NCBI GenBank assembly: GCA_002399085.1
Contig: DHCY01000039.1
Span: forward strand, 1-64,000
DNA: 64,000 nt
Reading direction: 5' to 3'
Source of the DNA: Anaerolineaceae bacterium UBA4890
GTDB lineage: Bacteria > Chloroflexota > Anaerolineae > Anaerolineales > Anaerolineaceae
Positions within the stretch are counted from its first letter, which is position 1; each line of letters begins with the position of its first letter. The notes under the pieces were generated by a model that was given only the letters and a program-made list of their open reading frames with translations, searched no databases and was not told the origin of the DNA. Positions 1-8,974 of the stretch are shown here, in pieces. The translations under genes and the position numbers were made by a program.

Positions 1-23
1 GAAGTGAAGAATCTTAACAGTAT
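1..23. repeat. Partial copy of the dispersed AAGAAT/AGGAT hairpin repeat
   Basis: The window opens inside a copy of the repeat that is arrayed at 56778-57400. The GAAGTGAAGAATCTTA text is followed by ACAGTAT, as in that array. Only the 3' part is visible. Confidence 0.6.
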
Positions 24-42
24 CTGACATTTCACTTCGACG

Positions 43-48
43 TATAAT
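43..48 (+). promoter_or_regulatory. Likely -10 box of the 67-618 gene
   Basis: A perfect TATAAT lies 18 bases before the ATG at 67, with GGAGGT between them. No good -35 hexamer sits at 16-18 bases upstream. Confidence 0.5.
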
Positions 49-66
49 TGCCGTATCGGAGGTATT

Positions 67-618
67 ATGACTAAAAATTATATTCTTGACCCCCAAAAGC
101 TTTCCAAACAGAACCGCGGAATTATTTTGCTTTATGCCATCACGGGTGCCATCGCCATGTTGGTGATCTTTCTGACCCAACGCCAGGCTGCCAATCCCCC
201 TTGGTTGGCGATCATATCAATCCCACTTCTGATCATATTTGTCGCTGCCCGATCGATCAGGCAGCGCAAAGAATTGTGGGATCAATATATGCTCACGTGG
301 GAGGACGGCTTTTTGATCCAAAGTCAACCTAACTATCCTGACACCAAGGTTCCGTTAACCTCTGTAACCAGAATTGAGGAGACCAAAGACGGGCTATATC
401 TCTCCACCAGGCAAGGTAACCGCATCTTTGGTATTCCCAGGCAGTTGAGGGAGGAAGATTACGAAGAGCTGCGGGTGATGCTGAATGAAGCGATCGCCAA
501 ACAAGAAGAAAGCCTGCCAGAAGAAGAGGTGGGCAAGTCCCTGGAGCCTGCGGACGGTGCTTCGGCAGTTGAATCGGAAGCTGAAAGGGTTGATGACCTT
601 CCCGGAGATGAATTGTAA
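67..618 (+). CDS. Small membrane protein with PH-like cytoplasmic part and acidic tail
   Basis: The function is not recognised. The 183-residue protein has two hydrophobic segments (about residues 20-38 and 45-62), then a soluble part rich in beta-type sequence (about 75-145) that resembles the bacterial PH-like domains found after a two-helix anchor. The last 35 residues are acidic (many Glu/Asp) and probably disordered. The ATG at 67 is preceded by GGAGGT at good spacing and by a TATAAT box at 43. The gene stands alone: the next gene converges from the other strand 11 bases after its stop. The PH-like assignment is inference; the two-helix topology is read directly. Confidence 0.7.
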   Translation: MTKNYILDPQKLSKQNRGIILLYAITGAIAMLVIFLTQRQAANPPWLAIISIPLLIIFVAARSIRQRKELWDQYMLTWEDGFLIQSQPNYPDTKVPLTSVTRIEETKDGLYLSTRQGNRIFGIPRQLREEDYEELRVMLNEAIAKQEESLPEEEVGKSLEPADGASAVESEAERVDDLPGDEL

Positions 619-629
619 GGCGTTGGGAA

Positions 630-1175
630 CTATCTGAGTTTCTTCAGCATTCGCCAGGCAGGTTCGTGGACAGCTTGCCACTGTCCAAACTGGTCCTGGT
701 AACGCCAGCGTCCTTCTTCCGGACCGACCACCTGGTATCCATGCTTTTCGTACATACGCCTCGCCAGGTGGTTATCGCGGGCGACATTGATGCGCAGGGT
801 ATCGAACCCGCGTTTTAGCAAATAATTTTCCAGAAATTCAAGCATATATCCGCCAAGACCATGATTCCGGTAGGCTGGTTTGAGCCGAAACGAAAACAAA
901 TAAGCGCGATGAATGCCATCTGCCAACTCTGACTGGTTGGATAGAAGCGAGAGAAAAACCTGACCTATGATCTCGCCAGCCTCATTTTCTGCGACCCAGA
1001 TCAGGGTATTGCCGCTGCGGCTGTTTTGGAAATGCTGTTTGTAAAGCCGGCGAAAATGGGCGTATTCGCCATCCCATTCCATGCCCGGCAGATCGTCTTC
1101 GACTGCCTGGCGGATGCGCACCAGCCCGCCAATCGGCATTTCGTAGGTGGTTTCGGGTAAGATTTGCGTGCTCAT
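630..1175 (-). CDS. GNAT-family N-acetyltransferase
   Basis: A 181-residue acetyltransferase of the GNAT fold, which moves the acetyl group of acetyl-CoA to an amine; the substrate cannot be told. The central part has the acetyl-CoA loop in a degenerate form (RNHGLGGYMLEFLE, about residues 119-132), and the typical ending pattern of a conserved N (RINVARDN) followed by RRMYEKHGYQ. Its ATG overlaps the stop codon of the upstream gene in an ATGA arrangement, and there is no strong Shine-Dalgarno, so translation is probably coupled. It is the last gene of a three-gene minus-strand operon starting at 5349. Confidence 0.85.
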   Translation of the reverse strand: MSTQILPETTYEMPIGGLVRIRQAVEDDLPGMEWDGEYAHFRRLYKQHFQNSRSGNTLIWVAENEAGEIIGQVFLSLLSNQSELADGIHRAYLFSFRLKPAYRNHGLGGYMLEFLENYLLKRGFDTLRINVARDNHLARRMYEKHGYQVVGPEEGRWRYQDQFGQWQAVHEPAWRMLKKLR

Positions 1176-3802
1176 TCTGATTTCAGCAAATGCTCAAGGA
1201 GGGCGATTTCTTCCTCATAGCTGTTGATCTTGCCATCCAGCCATGAGGCATTCAATTCTGACAGAATGGCGTCATAAAGGGGCGAAGGAGGTAAGCCGCG
1301 CGCTTTCAATTCTTCGCCAGTCGTATAGGCACGCACCCGGCGGTAGGTTTCCAGGTAATCACGCAGGGGCTGTACCTGACTCTGATCTTCAGTTGAAAAA
1401 ATGACTGTGCGGATGACAAGTTCCGGGTAATCTGCCAGAGTCTGTGTGATCTGGCTGGGTTTTAACTGTATGATGGCAGGCAGAATCTCCCTCAATTGGG
1501 CTGTCTGCCTGATCCGTTCTATAGTGCGGGCGGTGAGCCGCAACCGTTTGCCAATTTCCTTGATTGCCTGATCAGAATGAACTTCCAGCCAGAGCATCCA
1601 GATGGCGGTTTGGAAGTCCTGGAGGCTCATGCTGTTGTCTTCGACATGCTGGGCTGTCAGTTCAACCCGACGCTGCTGAAAAGGCTTCCAGCCCAATTCG
1701 GGATGAATAGCAACAAGGATGCCCAGGTTTTGCAGGGACTGCATGATCTGACTGACCTTGCCTTCCAGGAAAATCAGGTCGAATTCGTGCTGGATGCGCG
1801 CTCCGGAAAGCTGATCGATCAGTGGCAGGCTAGCTTTTAGCAGACTCAGGGTGCGGGTTTCGATTTCGAAATCAAAGCGTTCGGCGAAGCGCACTGCGCG
1901 TAGCATTCGAGTGGCGTCATCCACAAACGAGAGGGCGTGCAGAACGCGAATTTGCTTCTGCATGAGGTCGTCGTAGCCGCCCCAAAAATCGAAGATCTGC
2001 CCAAAGTGATCGCCGTCCAGGCGCAGTGCTAGGGTATTGATGGTGAAATCTCGCCGGTGCAGGTCCATTTTGATGCTGCTGCGTTCAACCACGGGCAGAG
2101 CAGCCGGACGATCATAAAACTCAGTGCGGGCACTGATCAGGTCCAGGTGTTCAGGGATGGCACCCTCGCTGACATCGACGATCCCCAGGTTGGCAAGGAT
2201 TTCCTCACGATTTTCGGAGAGAATCCACTTGGCGGTTCCGAAGCGCTTATGCACCACAGCACGACCACCATAGATGCTCACCAGGTGGTCCGCAAATTCG
2301 ATAGCATCGCCCTCCAGGACGATGTCAAAATCCTGGCTGGGACGCTGGAGAAGCAAATCCCGCACGAAACCACCGACAATATATGCCGGAAGTTTCTGCA
2401 AGCTGGCTTGTTCAGCCACCGCCAGGAGCAGAGTTTTTCGTTCTGGCGGCAGTGCCTGGTCAAGCGCTTCAACCATCTCGGATTGCGGCAGGGGATTGCC
2501 ATTAGCGTTGAGCGTGCCGATCAGGTCTGTGCGTGTCACAATGCCAATCACATCCCCGGTCTCGGGGTTCACAACCGGAACCTGCCCCCAACCAGTATTA
2601 GCCATGATTTCTTTCAGGCGTGCCAGGGAGTCTTCGGGAAAGACGCGGATCTCGCCGGCTTCCATCAGATCTTCCACACTCTTTTGCAGGTTGTGCTGCA
2701 AGGCACGATCCACATTGCGGCGGGTGAGCAGCCCAATTATCTTTCCGTCCTTCACCACCGGGTAGCCTTCGTAGCCATAACGATTCATCAGGCGGGCAGC
2801 TTCCTGGGCAGACATAGCCGGGTTGAGCACCAGAGGGTCTCGCGACATGATCTGTTGCACTTTCATTTCGGGTGTCACCACCACTGGCAAATAACGGTGC
2901 ACTTCTTCGATTGTCTGCTGCATCAGCAATCGAGTGTTTTCTGGAGTGGGTCTGTCCTCGGGGCGGATCAAAGCAGAGGAGGCACGTTTGTGCCCGCCGC
3001 CTTTGAAATGCCTTGCCAGGCGACCGACATCCAAATTATCGGTCGTTGAGCGGGCGACCAAGCGCACCCCTTGCTTGGTGGAAACCACCAACACCAATCC
3101 ATCCGGGTCGAGAAAATCACGCAATTTATGCGCCACTGATGAAATCTCGTCGTTCAGGTCGAAGGCTTCAGCACAGGCAACCAGGATGGTCAAGCCCTCA
3201 ACTGTGTGCGTACTCAGGTTGGTGAGCAGGCGATCGTAGAGCTGCTGCTGCACATTCGTGAGCGGTGGATTGAGATAGCGGGAGACAATGTTCAGGTCAG
3301 CGCCTTGTTCCAGTAAAAACGCAACCGCCCTGGCATCCCGGGGGGTGGTATTGCTGTACCCAAGCGAGCCGGTATCTTCATAAATACCCAGCATCAGCAT
3401 GGTTGCTTCCAGGCTGCCCAACTCCAGGTTGGCTTCCTGAATTTTTTCGACTAAGAGGGTGGAGCAGGCTCCGCTGGTTTCAAGAATCATTTCCCACTCA
3501 GGGTGAGATTGTTTCTTACGTGGATGATGATCGATAACACAGACTCTCGTTCTATCCGTCAGTCCGCGTAGCGTGACTAGAGACTGCGTGTCCACCAGGT
3601 AGACCTGGTCGATATCCTGGTTGGGAAGGTCTTTAATCGTAGAAAAGCCCAATTCCTGCCCGTACTTTTCCAAGAATTCGCGTCCATTGCGGTTGATCTG
3701 GCGGGGAAGCAGTGCGTAAGCTGCAGGCACAAGCAGATGCGCGCCCAGCATGGAAGCCAGGGCGTCAAAATCCGCTTGCTCGTGAGTCATGATCAATTGC
3801 AT
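1172..3802 (-). CDS. DHH-CBS-CBS-tRNA nucleotidyltransferase fusion (A-adding/CCA-type enzyme)
   Basis: This 876-residue fusion has three parts. The N-terminal DHH phosphoesterase (about 1-305) carries the HEQADFDA and DHH (91-93) motifs and a GGGHKRAS DHHA1 loop near 268. Two CBS domains follow (about 314-430). The C-terminal class II nucleotidyltransferase/poly(A) polymerase head (from about 470) has VGGFVRDLLL, the DFD metal motif and RMLRAVRFAERFDFE. Such fusions in deep-branching bacteria usually finish tRNA 3' ends, often adding only the terminal A; which role applies here is not shown. The start at 3802 is preferred over the longer frame because GGGAGGT lies seven bases before it and the protein then begins directly with the DHH core. 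It overlaps the acetyltransferase gene by four bases. Confidence 0.9.
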   Translation of the reverse strand: MQLIMTHEQADFDALASMLGAHLLVPAAYALLPRQINRNGREFLEKYGQELGFSTIKDLPNQDIDQVYLVDTQSLVTLRGLTDRTRVCVIDHHPRKKQSHPEWEMILETSGACSTLLVEKIQEANLELGSLEATMLMLGIYEDTGSLGYSNTTPRDARAVAFLLEQGADLNIVSRYLNPPLTNVQQQLYDRLLTNLSTHTVEGLTILVACAEAFDLNDEISSVAHKLRDFLDPDGLVLVVSTKQGVRLVARSTTDNLDVGRLARHFKGGGHKRASSALIRPEDRPTPENTRLLMQQTIEEVHRYLPVVVTPEMKVQQIMSRDPLVLNPAMSAQEAARLMNRYGYEGYPVVKDGKIIGLLTRRNVDRALQHNLQKSVEDLMEAGEIRVFPEDSLARLKEIMANTGWGQVPVVNPETGDVIGIVTRTDLIGTLNANGNPLPQSEMVEALDQALPPERKTLLLAVAEQASLQKLPAYIVGGFVRDLLLQRPSQDFDIVLEGDAIEFADHLVSIYGGRAVVHKRFGTAKWILSENREEILANLGIVDVSEGAIPEHLDLISARTEFYDRPAALPVVERSSIKMDLHRRDFTINTLALRLDGDHFGQIFDFWGGYDDLMQKQIRVLHALSFVDDATRMLRAVRFAERFDFEIETRTLSLLKASLPLIDQLSGARIQHEFDLIFLEGKVSQIMQSLQNLGILVAIHPELGWKPFQQRRVELTAQHVEDNSMSLQDFQTAIWMLWLEVHSDQAIKEIGKRLRLTARTIERIRQTAQLREILPAIIQLKPSQITQTLADYPELVIRTVIFSTEDQSQVQPLRDYLETYRRVRAYTTGEELKARGLPPSPLYDAILSELNASWLDGKINSYEEEIALLEHLLKSE

Positions 3803-3828
3803 GTGCTTAACCTCCCAGGCGGTTGGTT

Positions 3829-5349
3829 TCAATTTTCGTACCAAGCTGCCTGGTTGTCCGGGTTGTAGGCATTATAAATTGATTGAGAGAGCCTTGCAAA
3901 AAGTCTGTTCGCAGGATCGTAGAGGAACTGCTCCTGGGTGTGGGCGAATATGACCAGCACGTAATCGCCGGTTGGCGTAAAAACCACGGCACTGTCGCTC
4001 ATGGTGTGGATCAACCCGTCGATTTCGTTGGTCCAGCCGTGCTTGTGGGCGATGGTCGCTTCGGGAGGAAGACCTGCCTCAAGCAGCGCAAGGATCTTGT
4101 TGCCCTTGAGATAATCCAGCATCAAGGCACATTCATTGGGGGTGACCTGACCGGGGAAAAGTTGCTGCTCGTCTCCGGTAGCGCAGCGATAAATCCTTGC
4201 CAGCAAGTCGCCGGCTTCACTGGGAACGGTCTGGTTGTAAAAATCAGGGTCGAGGTAGATGTCCCGGCGCGAGTTGGCAGGGGTGGTGATGCGCTCCAGC
4301 AAAGGTGAACCGGGGTCGAAGTAGCCAGCCAAGAACGTGTTTTGATAGCCCAGGTCGCGCAGATCGGCGGTGACCATCAGCGGACCGTTGTTGTTGTCCA
4401 TGTACGCTTTCATCAGCCCATCCGCCGGTGGGTTGAGCGACTCAGCGATCATTTGTTGCATCCAGTTTAAGGCTTGACTGGGGTGCGGTTCTTCGATACG
4501 CCTCATGGTTGAAACCATGATCGGAATTTTGATCGTGCTGGCGGCGGAATAGGCGACATCCACCGGCACATCCTGGTGGTCGAGGAGAGCGAAGTGCATG
4601 GTTTGCCCGCTCTGCAGATCCTGCAAGTAGAGTTCGGCGAGCCCATCAAACTTTTCCAGCAGGACCACCTGGCGCAGCATGGCTTCCAGGTTGTGCCAAT
4701 CCAGGGGGAGTGCCGGTTTTTCGCTCACGCTCACCCCGACGATTCTTTCGGTTGGGGAGAGCAGGGCGCGCGTGACTTGCCCGATGGTTTCGGCGAGCGA
4801 AGCTACCTGGAAACCGGGTTGCCCTGGCGTGAAATTGGTCGTATAGAGCACCGGGATGGGGGCAGAAGGCGGTTGGTCATAACGCAGGCTAAAAATCTGG
4901 TTGAGGAACTGGCTCATCAGCGTTTCATCAATGGAGTAGACAAGCTGCAATTCCCTGGCAAACTCTGGCTCCGGGTTTGCCCCCCACAGCGAACTCCAAA
5001 AACCCTGTTTTGGTTGCAGTCCGTCCAGTTGAGCCAGGATAGCTTCAGCATCGATTGTGAAACCGAGTTCGGCAGGGGTGAATTGCATGCGCGCCTGGTT
5101 GTATCGTAGTTCGACCGGGAGGGAATAGGCGGTGTTGATGCGCTGGACAGCTTCTTCGGGGCTCAGACCGCCGAGCGGGATGCCGTTTAGACTGGTGTAG
5201 GTGGGGATGACCTCTGGAATGGCTTTGAAATTTGACCAGATTTTCAATCCAACCACCAGGCTGGCGAGCAGGAATGCCAATCCGAGACCCAGAAATAGCC
5301 AGCGCCAGTTGTTATTCTTCTTCCGTTTGAGACTTCGATATCTTCTCAT
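3829..5349 (-). CDS. Membrane-anchored class A beta-lactamase-fold serine hydrolase with VanW-type peptidoglycan-binding domain
   Basis: A 506-residue protein with a basic N-terminus, one transmembrane segment (about 16-38), a VanW-type putative peptidoglycan-binding domain (about 45-130) and a C-terminal beta-lactamase/penicillin-binding fold. Ser271 and Lys274 form the SxxK motif (STIK); HKHG at 435-438 stands in for the KTG triad. It probably acts outside the membrane on cell-wall peptides or as a beta-lactamase; the sequence cannot decide. It is first in the operon with the tRNA nucleotidyltransferase (26-base gap) and the acetyltransferase, which have no obvious link to the cell wall. 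Confidence 0.85.
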   Translation of the reverse strand: MRRYRSLKRKKNNNWRWLFLGLGLAFLLASLVVGLKIWSNFKAIPEVIPTYTSLNGIPLGGLSPEEAVQRINTAYSLPVELRYNQARMQFTPAELGFTIDAEAILAQLDGLQPKQGFWSSLWGANPEPEFARELQLVYSIDETLMSQFLNQIFSLRYDQPPSAPIPVLYTTNFTPGQPGFQVASLAETIGQVTRALLSPTERIVGVSVSEKPALPLDWHNLEAMLRQVVLLEKFDGLAELYLQDLQSGQTMHFALLDHQDVPVDVAYSAASTIKIPIMVSTMRRIEEPHPSQALNWMQQMIAESLNPPADGLMKAYMDNNNGPLMVTADLRDLGYQNTFLAGYFDPGSPLLERITTPANSRRDIYLDPDFYNQTVPSEAGDLLARIYRCATGDEQQLFPGQVTPNECALMLDYLKGNKILALLEAGLPPEATIAHKHGWTNEIDGLIHTMSDSAVVFTPTGDYVLVIFAHTQEQFLYDPANRLFARLSQSIYNAYNPDNQAAWYEN

Positions 5350-5705
5350 CGAAACGATTTTACCATTACAGGGAACAGATAGCTGATAGGTGATAGGTGA
5401 TGGCTGATAGATGATAGCTGATAGCTGATAGGTGATAGCTGATTGGAAAAAATTTAGGACGCTTTCTTTCTCTTTCCTTTATATTTATTATTAATAATAT
5501 TTGTAGGTCAGGTTGCGCATTTCAACCTGACATCGTGAGCGTTTGCATAAAGAATGTGCCTATCCAAGCAAATCGGTTTCCGTAGGATGGACTTTTGCCG
5601 GTTTCCGCTTTCGAACCTGGCAAACGAAAAGAAAACAATTGTAACGGACGGCTTCTACGCCGTTCCGCACCCTGCCGACTATTGAAAAAAGAAAAAGCCC
5701 CGTAA

Positions 5706-5742
5706 GGGACGGGCTTGCCCTGGTGAGGGTCCACGCCGTCCC
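5706..5742. repeat. Nested-hairpin repeat, copy 1
   Basis: Outer arms GGGACGG (5706-5712) and CCGTCCC (5736-5742) enclose an inner CCCT (5718-5721), a four-base loop and AGGG (5726-5729). The same architecture with different outer arms is at 41458-41496. Confidence 0.65.
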
Positions 5743-5838
5743 GCACCTTGCCGACCATGGCGATTGCACCTACAAAAAAAATATTTCCTCTGACTATGGC
5801 TCTCCCCTACGATAATGAGTATTCCCCATAATTTCAAC

Positions 5839-5844
5839 TATAAT
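5839..5844 (+). promoter_or_regulatory. Likely -10 box of the 5881 gene
   Basis: A perfect TATAAT lies 36 bases before the ATG at 5881. No convincing -35 hexamer is present. Confidence 0.45.
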
Positions 5845-5880
5845 TAGGCATGGCAAGCAACCATAAAAGGAGATGCGATT

Positions 5881-6885
5881 ATGGATAAGAAAGACAACAA
5901 AACCGGCGGGTTGACCTTGTTGGGTATCCTGGCTGGTCTGGGAATTGCCAAAGCCAGCTGGATTTTTTACAGCAAACGCTATATCGATCACCATGCCAAG
6001 CTCAACATCATCCTGGATGCTGAACACCATACCTATCACTCTCCAGCTGCCGGCGCGATCAATTATTTTGCCAACGGTCAGGGAGACCGAACACCCCTCC
6101 TGTTGGTCCACGGTTTGCATTTGTATGCCGGTCTTTACGATGTTTTACCGGTTTTTGAAGCATTCGGACCTTCCCGACCGGTTTACGCCATAGACCTGCC
6201 CGGCTTTGGCGGTTCAGAGAAAACAGATCGCCCTTATCGTCCATCCATGTACCAGGAAGCCATCACCGATTTCATAAAGAACCAGATCGGTAAACCAGCT
6301 CACGTGCTGGCACTTGGTAATTCCAGCGCCTATGCCTCCATGGCAGCCCTGGACGAACCGGATTGGATCCGCTCACTGGTCCTGATCAACCCCCGTGGCT
6401 TCGAAATGCCCCATCCGACCACACTAAAAGCCCAAACCTATCACGACAGAGCGAAGGATATTTTCCTCTCGTACCTCAAAGTACCCTTGTGGAGCCTGCC
6501 CATTTACGATGCTTTAGCCAGCCGAACAAGAGTAACCTCCTTTTATCACAACCGCTTCTGTTATTCTGTGCCGGGCGACCTGATCGACCTAGCATACACC
6601 TCCGCGCACCAGGCTGGGGCTCATTTTGCGCCGATGGTACTCTTAAGTGGGAAGCTGAAGGTGCCGAATGTTCGCGAGAAGTACTACGAAAAGCTGACCG
6701 TTCCGGTTTTTGTGGTGTATGACAATGAAGAAGGGGTCAGTTTCGACATGCTGCCCCAATTGGTCAACGATAAGCCTGATTGGAAAGCGTTCTGCAGCCG
6801 AAATACGCGGGGCATGCCCCATTTTGAACGCACCGGTGACCTCTACAGGCAGTTTGACTTATTCTGGAAAAAACACGACCAATAG
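5881..6885 (+). CDS. Alpha/beta hydrolase with N-terminal membrane segment
   Basis: A 334-residue alpha/beta hydrolase. A hydrophobic stretch near residues 10-30 may anchor it. The core shows LLLVHGLH (oxyanion region), AIDLPGFGGSE, and a nucleophile elbow GNSSA with Ser148 as probable nucleophile. A late acid/His pair is plausible (PHFER near the C-terminus). The substrate is unknown; ester or lipid hydrolysis is the usual guess. AAGGAGA sits before the ATG. The SH3-like gene follows 11 bases later, so the hydrolase, the SH3 protein, the PP2C phosphatase and the response regulator may be one transcript. Confidence 0.8.
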   Translation: MDKKDNKTGGLTLLGILAGLGIAKASWIFYSKRYIDHHAKLNIILDAEHHTYHSPAAGAINYFANGQGDRTPLLLVHGLHLYAGLYDVLPVFEAFGPSRPVYAIDLPGFGGSEKTDRPYRPSMYQEAITDFIKNQIGKPAHVLALGNSSAYASMAALDEPDWIRSLVLINPRGFEMPHPTTLKAQTYHDRAKDIFLSYLKVPLWSLPIYDALASRTRVTSFYHNRFCYSVPGDLIDLAYTSAHQAGAHFAPMVLLSGKLKVPNVREKYYEKLTVPVFVVYDNEEGVSFDMLPQLVNDKPDWKAFCSRNTRGMPHFERTGDLYRQFDLFWKKHDQ

Positions 6886-6896
6886 ACCAGGATAAT

Positions 6897-7400
6897 ATGG
6901 ACCAACAACGCACAAAACCAAAAATACACCCCCTGAGCATTGTTGCAGCAATCGGTTTTGCCCTTTTACTGATCGGGGTGGCATACCTGGTTTTTCGCGC
7001 GCAAGCTGGCAGGGCGCAACCCGCCCAGACCACACCGCAATTCCAGGTCACGCTGCTGCCGGCTCCTACTGAAACCCCAACGCTTGAGTCAACCTCTTTG
7101 CTGGTGACGCCAACCCCGGCAGATGTGTCGATTTTACCGCCAGACGTGGTCGCTGTCGGTCGCTACGTCAAAGTTGTGGGCACTCAGGGGCTGGGCTTGC
7201 GCATGCGCGCTGAAGCTGGCACTTCTGGCGAAGTCAATTTTCTGGCAATGGATGACGAAGCTTTCAGGATCATTGGCGGTCCGATTACCAAGGATGGCTA
7301 CACCTGGTGGCAATGCGAAGCCCTGCTCGATAAGACCCGTTCGGGTTGGGCAGCTGAAGATTTCATGCAAGTGTTGGAACTCAGTACTCCCCAACCTTAA
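6897..7400 (+). CDS. Single-pass membrane protein with extracellular SH3-like (SH3b) domain
   Basis: A 167-residue protein with a short cytoplasmic N-terminus, one transmembrane helix (about 15-35), a Pro/Thr-rich linker (about 40-80) and a C-terminal SH3b-like domain. The domain shows GLGLRMRAEAGTSGEV, the usual LNVRSGPG region of SH3b folds, and YTWWQCEA. Such domains bind cell-wall or other extracytoplasmic ligands. The gene lies 11 bases after the hydrolase and 24 bases before the PP2C gene. A role as sensor or scaffold for the PP2C/regulator pair is only a guess from position. Confidence 0.75.
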   Translation: MDQQRTKPKIHPLSIVAAIGFALLLIGVAYLVFRAQAGRAQPAQTTPQFQVTLLPAPTETPTLESTSLLVTPTPADVSILPPDVVAVGRYVKVVGTQGLGLRMRAEAGTSGEVNFLAMDDEAFRIIGGPITKDGYTWWQCEALLDKTRSGWAAEDFMQVLELSTPQP

Positions 7401-7424
7401 GAATAATTACATCGGTGGTAAGGA

Positions 7425-8258
7425 TTGAACTTGTTTAGTCGTAAGAACAAAAAGAACTCATCAAAGCCAAAGCCGGAAAGCTTTGAACCTGACATGCCGG
7501 TCAACCTGCAGGCAGCCCTGGCGCAATCGGTGGGAAAAGCCCGCGACCATATGGAAGATGCTGCTTCATCCATAATCTTACAACAAGGATTTCGTGACCA
7601 AACCAGGCGGATCGGGCTTTTTGTGGTTGCTGACGGCATGGGTGGTCACCTGAATGGGGAGCTCGCCAGCTCGATAGCGATTGAAACTCTTAATGCCTAT
7701 TTAATACCAAAAATCTGCGAACACCTGGCAGATTTACCTGCTGCTGAGGAAATTGAACTGTTACTGGAAAAGGCTTTTGAGCTTGCCCAACAGGCGGTTT
7801 TGGAACAGGTAAATGGCGGCGGCAGCACCTTGACGGCAGCCTTGGTCGTCGAGAGAACCCTTTATTATGCTCATGTCGGTGACTCGCGCCTCTACCTTGT
7901 GGGCTATGATGCTGCTGTCGAAATATTGACCCGCGACCATTCCCTGGTGCAGAGGTTGGTTGATCTCGGTCAGATCAGCCAGGCTGATGCCGAATTGCAT
8001 CCTCAGAAAAATGTGCTTTACCGGGCACTTGGTCAGACGGAAGGTTTCAAAGTGGACCATGGCTACCGCGAACTTCTTTCCCCAGGCTTCCTGATGTTGT
8101 GTTCGGATGGGCTGTGGGGCGTGGTGGAAGAAAATAAAATTATCAACGTAATTAATTCAGGAAAACCTCTCAACGAACGCGCCAACCAATTATGCGAGTT
8201 GGCAAACCAGGCGGGTGGACCGGATAACATCAGTGTGATACTCGTGGAAATATCATAG
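7425..8258 (+). CDS. PP2C-family protein Ser/Thr phosphatase
   Basis: A 277-residue metal-dependent phosphatase that removes phosphate from Ser/Thr residues. It has the family motifs in order: RDHMEDA, VVADGMGGH, HVGDSRLY, CSDGLWG and GGPDNISVILV, so the Mg/Mn-binding Asp residues are present. The frame opens with a TTG at 7425 just after GGTGGTAAGGA; a second TTG lies two codons later and there is no nearby ATG. It precedes an OmpR-type regulator by eight bases, so the two are probably co-expressed. No matching kinase gene is in the window. Confidence 0.9.
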   Translation: MNLFSRKNKKNSSKPKPESFEPDMPVNLQAALAQSVGKARDHMEDAASSIILQQGFRDQTRRIGLFVVADGMGGHLNGELASSIAIETLNAYLIPKICEHLADLPAAEEIELLLEKAFELAQQAVLEQVNGGGSTLTAALVVERTLYYAHVGDSRLYLVGYDAAVEILTRDHSLVQRLVDLGQISQADAELHPQKNVLYRALGQTEGFKVDHGYRELLSPGFLMLCSDGLWGVVEENKIINVINSGKPLNERANQLCELANQAGGPDNISVILVEIS

Positions 8259-8266
8259 GAGAACAA

Positions 8267-8974
8267 ATGGCAGATCGGAAACGAATTTTGGTTGTTGATG
8301 ACGAAAAAGGACTTGCGAAAATTATCCGCCTGAACCTGGAACAGGATGGCTTTGAGGTCGTTGAGGCATACAACGGCAGCCAGGCGATGGAAAAATTGCG
8401 TACCACTTTGCCAGACCTGGTTTTGCTGGATGTGATGATGCCGGATATGGATGGCTTTACCGTGTTGAAAATGATCCGCGAAATTGGCAATACTCCGGTG
8501 ATCATGCTTACTGCCAAAGGGGAAGAGAGCGATATCGTCAAGGGGTTGGAGCTGGGTGCGGATGATTATGTGACCAAGCCATTTAGCCCGCGCGAGCTCT
8601 CGAGCCGGATCAAGGCTGTTTTACGGCGTGGGGACTTCAGCCGTGATGAAGATTCTGGCAAAATTGTGGTTGACGACCGTCTGACCATTGATTTCGATCG
8701 CCATGAGGTGTGGGTTGAGGGCGAGTTGGTGCAGCTGCGCCCGACTGAATACCGCTTGCTCTACCACCTGGTGCAGAATGCCGGTTGGGTTTTGACGCAC
8801 GACCAGATCTTGAACAAGGTTTGGGGTTATGAGTACGAAAACGAACCGCATTATGTGCGGCTTTATATCAATTATTTACGTAAAAAGTTGGAAGTCGACC
8901 CCGCTAACCCACAATACATCCTGACAGAACGGGGAGTGGGGTACCGCTTTGTGGACTATAAGCGTGATCGATAG
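8267..8974 (+). CDS. OmpR/PhoB-family response regulator
   Basis: A 235-residue two-component regulator. The receiver domain (about 5-118) has the acidic pair DDE near residue 11, the phospho-acceptor Asp55 in LLDVMMPD, a Thr in MLTAKG and Lys in VTKPF. The C-terminal winged helix (about 135-232) has the typical LRPTEYRLL and DQILNKVWG text with the GVGYRF end strand. AGGAG precedes the ATG. No histidine kinase is adjacent; the neighbours are the PP2C and SH3-like genes, so the phosphodonor must be encoded elsewhere. Confidence 0.95.
   Translation: MADRKRILVVDDEKGLAKIIRLNLEQDGFEVVEAYNGSQAMEKLRTTLPDLVLLDVMMPDMDGFTVLKMIREIGNTPVIMLTAKGEESDIVKGLELGADDYVTKPFSPRELSSRIKAVLRRGDFSRDEDSGKIVVDDRLTIDFDRHEVWVEGELVQLRPTEYRLLYHLVQNAGWVLTHDQILNKVWGYEYENEPHYVRLYINYLRKKLEVDPANPQYILTERGVGYRFVDYKRDR

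Larger units (their letters stand above)
5350..5880. other. Intergenic region with short tandem and hairpin repeats
   Basis: No gene is supported here. Positions 5380-5442 are a degenerate tandem of a 10-11-base unit (CTGATAGGTGATAG-like). Positions 5640-5760 hold dispersed repeat text, including a nested hairpin (5706-5742). Short minus-strand frames across 5522-5769 have no ribosome binding site and read through repeat sequence, so they were not called. Confidence 0.6.

Noticed and set aside
2057..3049. Plus-strand frame of 330 codons
   Set aside because: Antisense to the CBS/nucleotidyltransferase region; composition is His/Gln-rich as expected for a shadow.
5522..5769. Minus-strand small frames of 69-78 codons
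   Set aside because: They read through dispersed hairpin repeats and lack ribosome binding sites.
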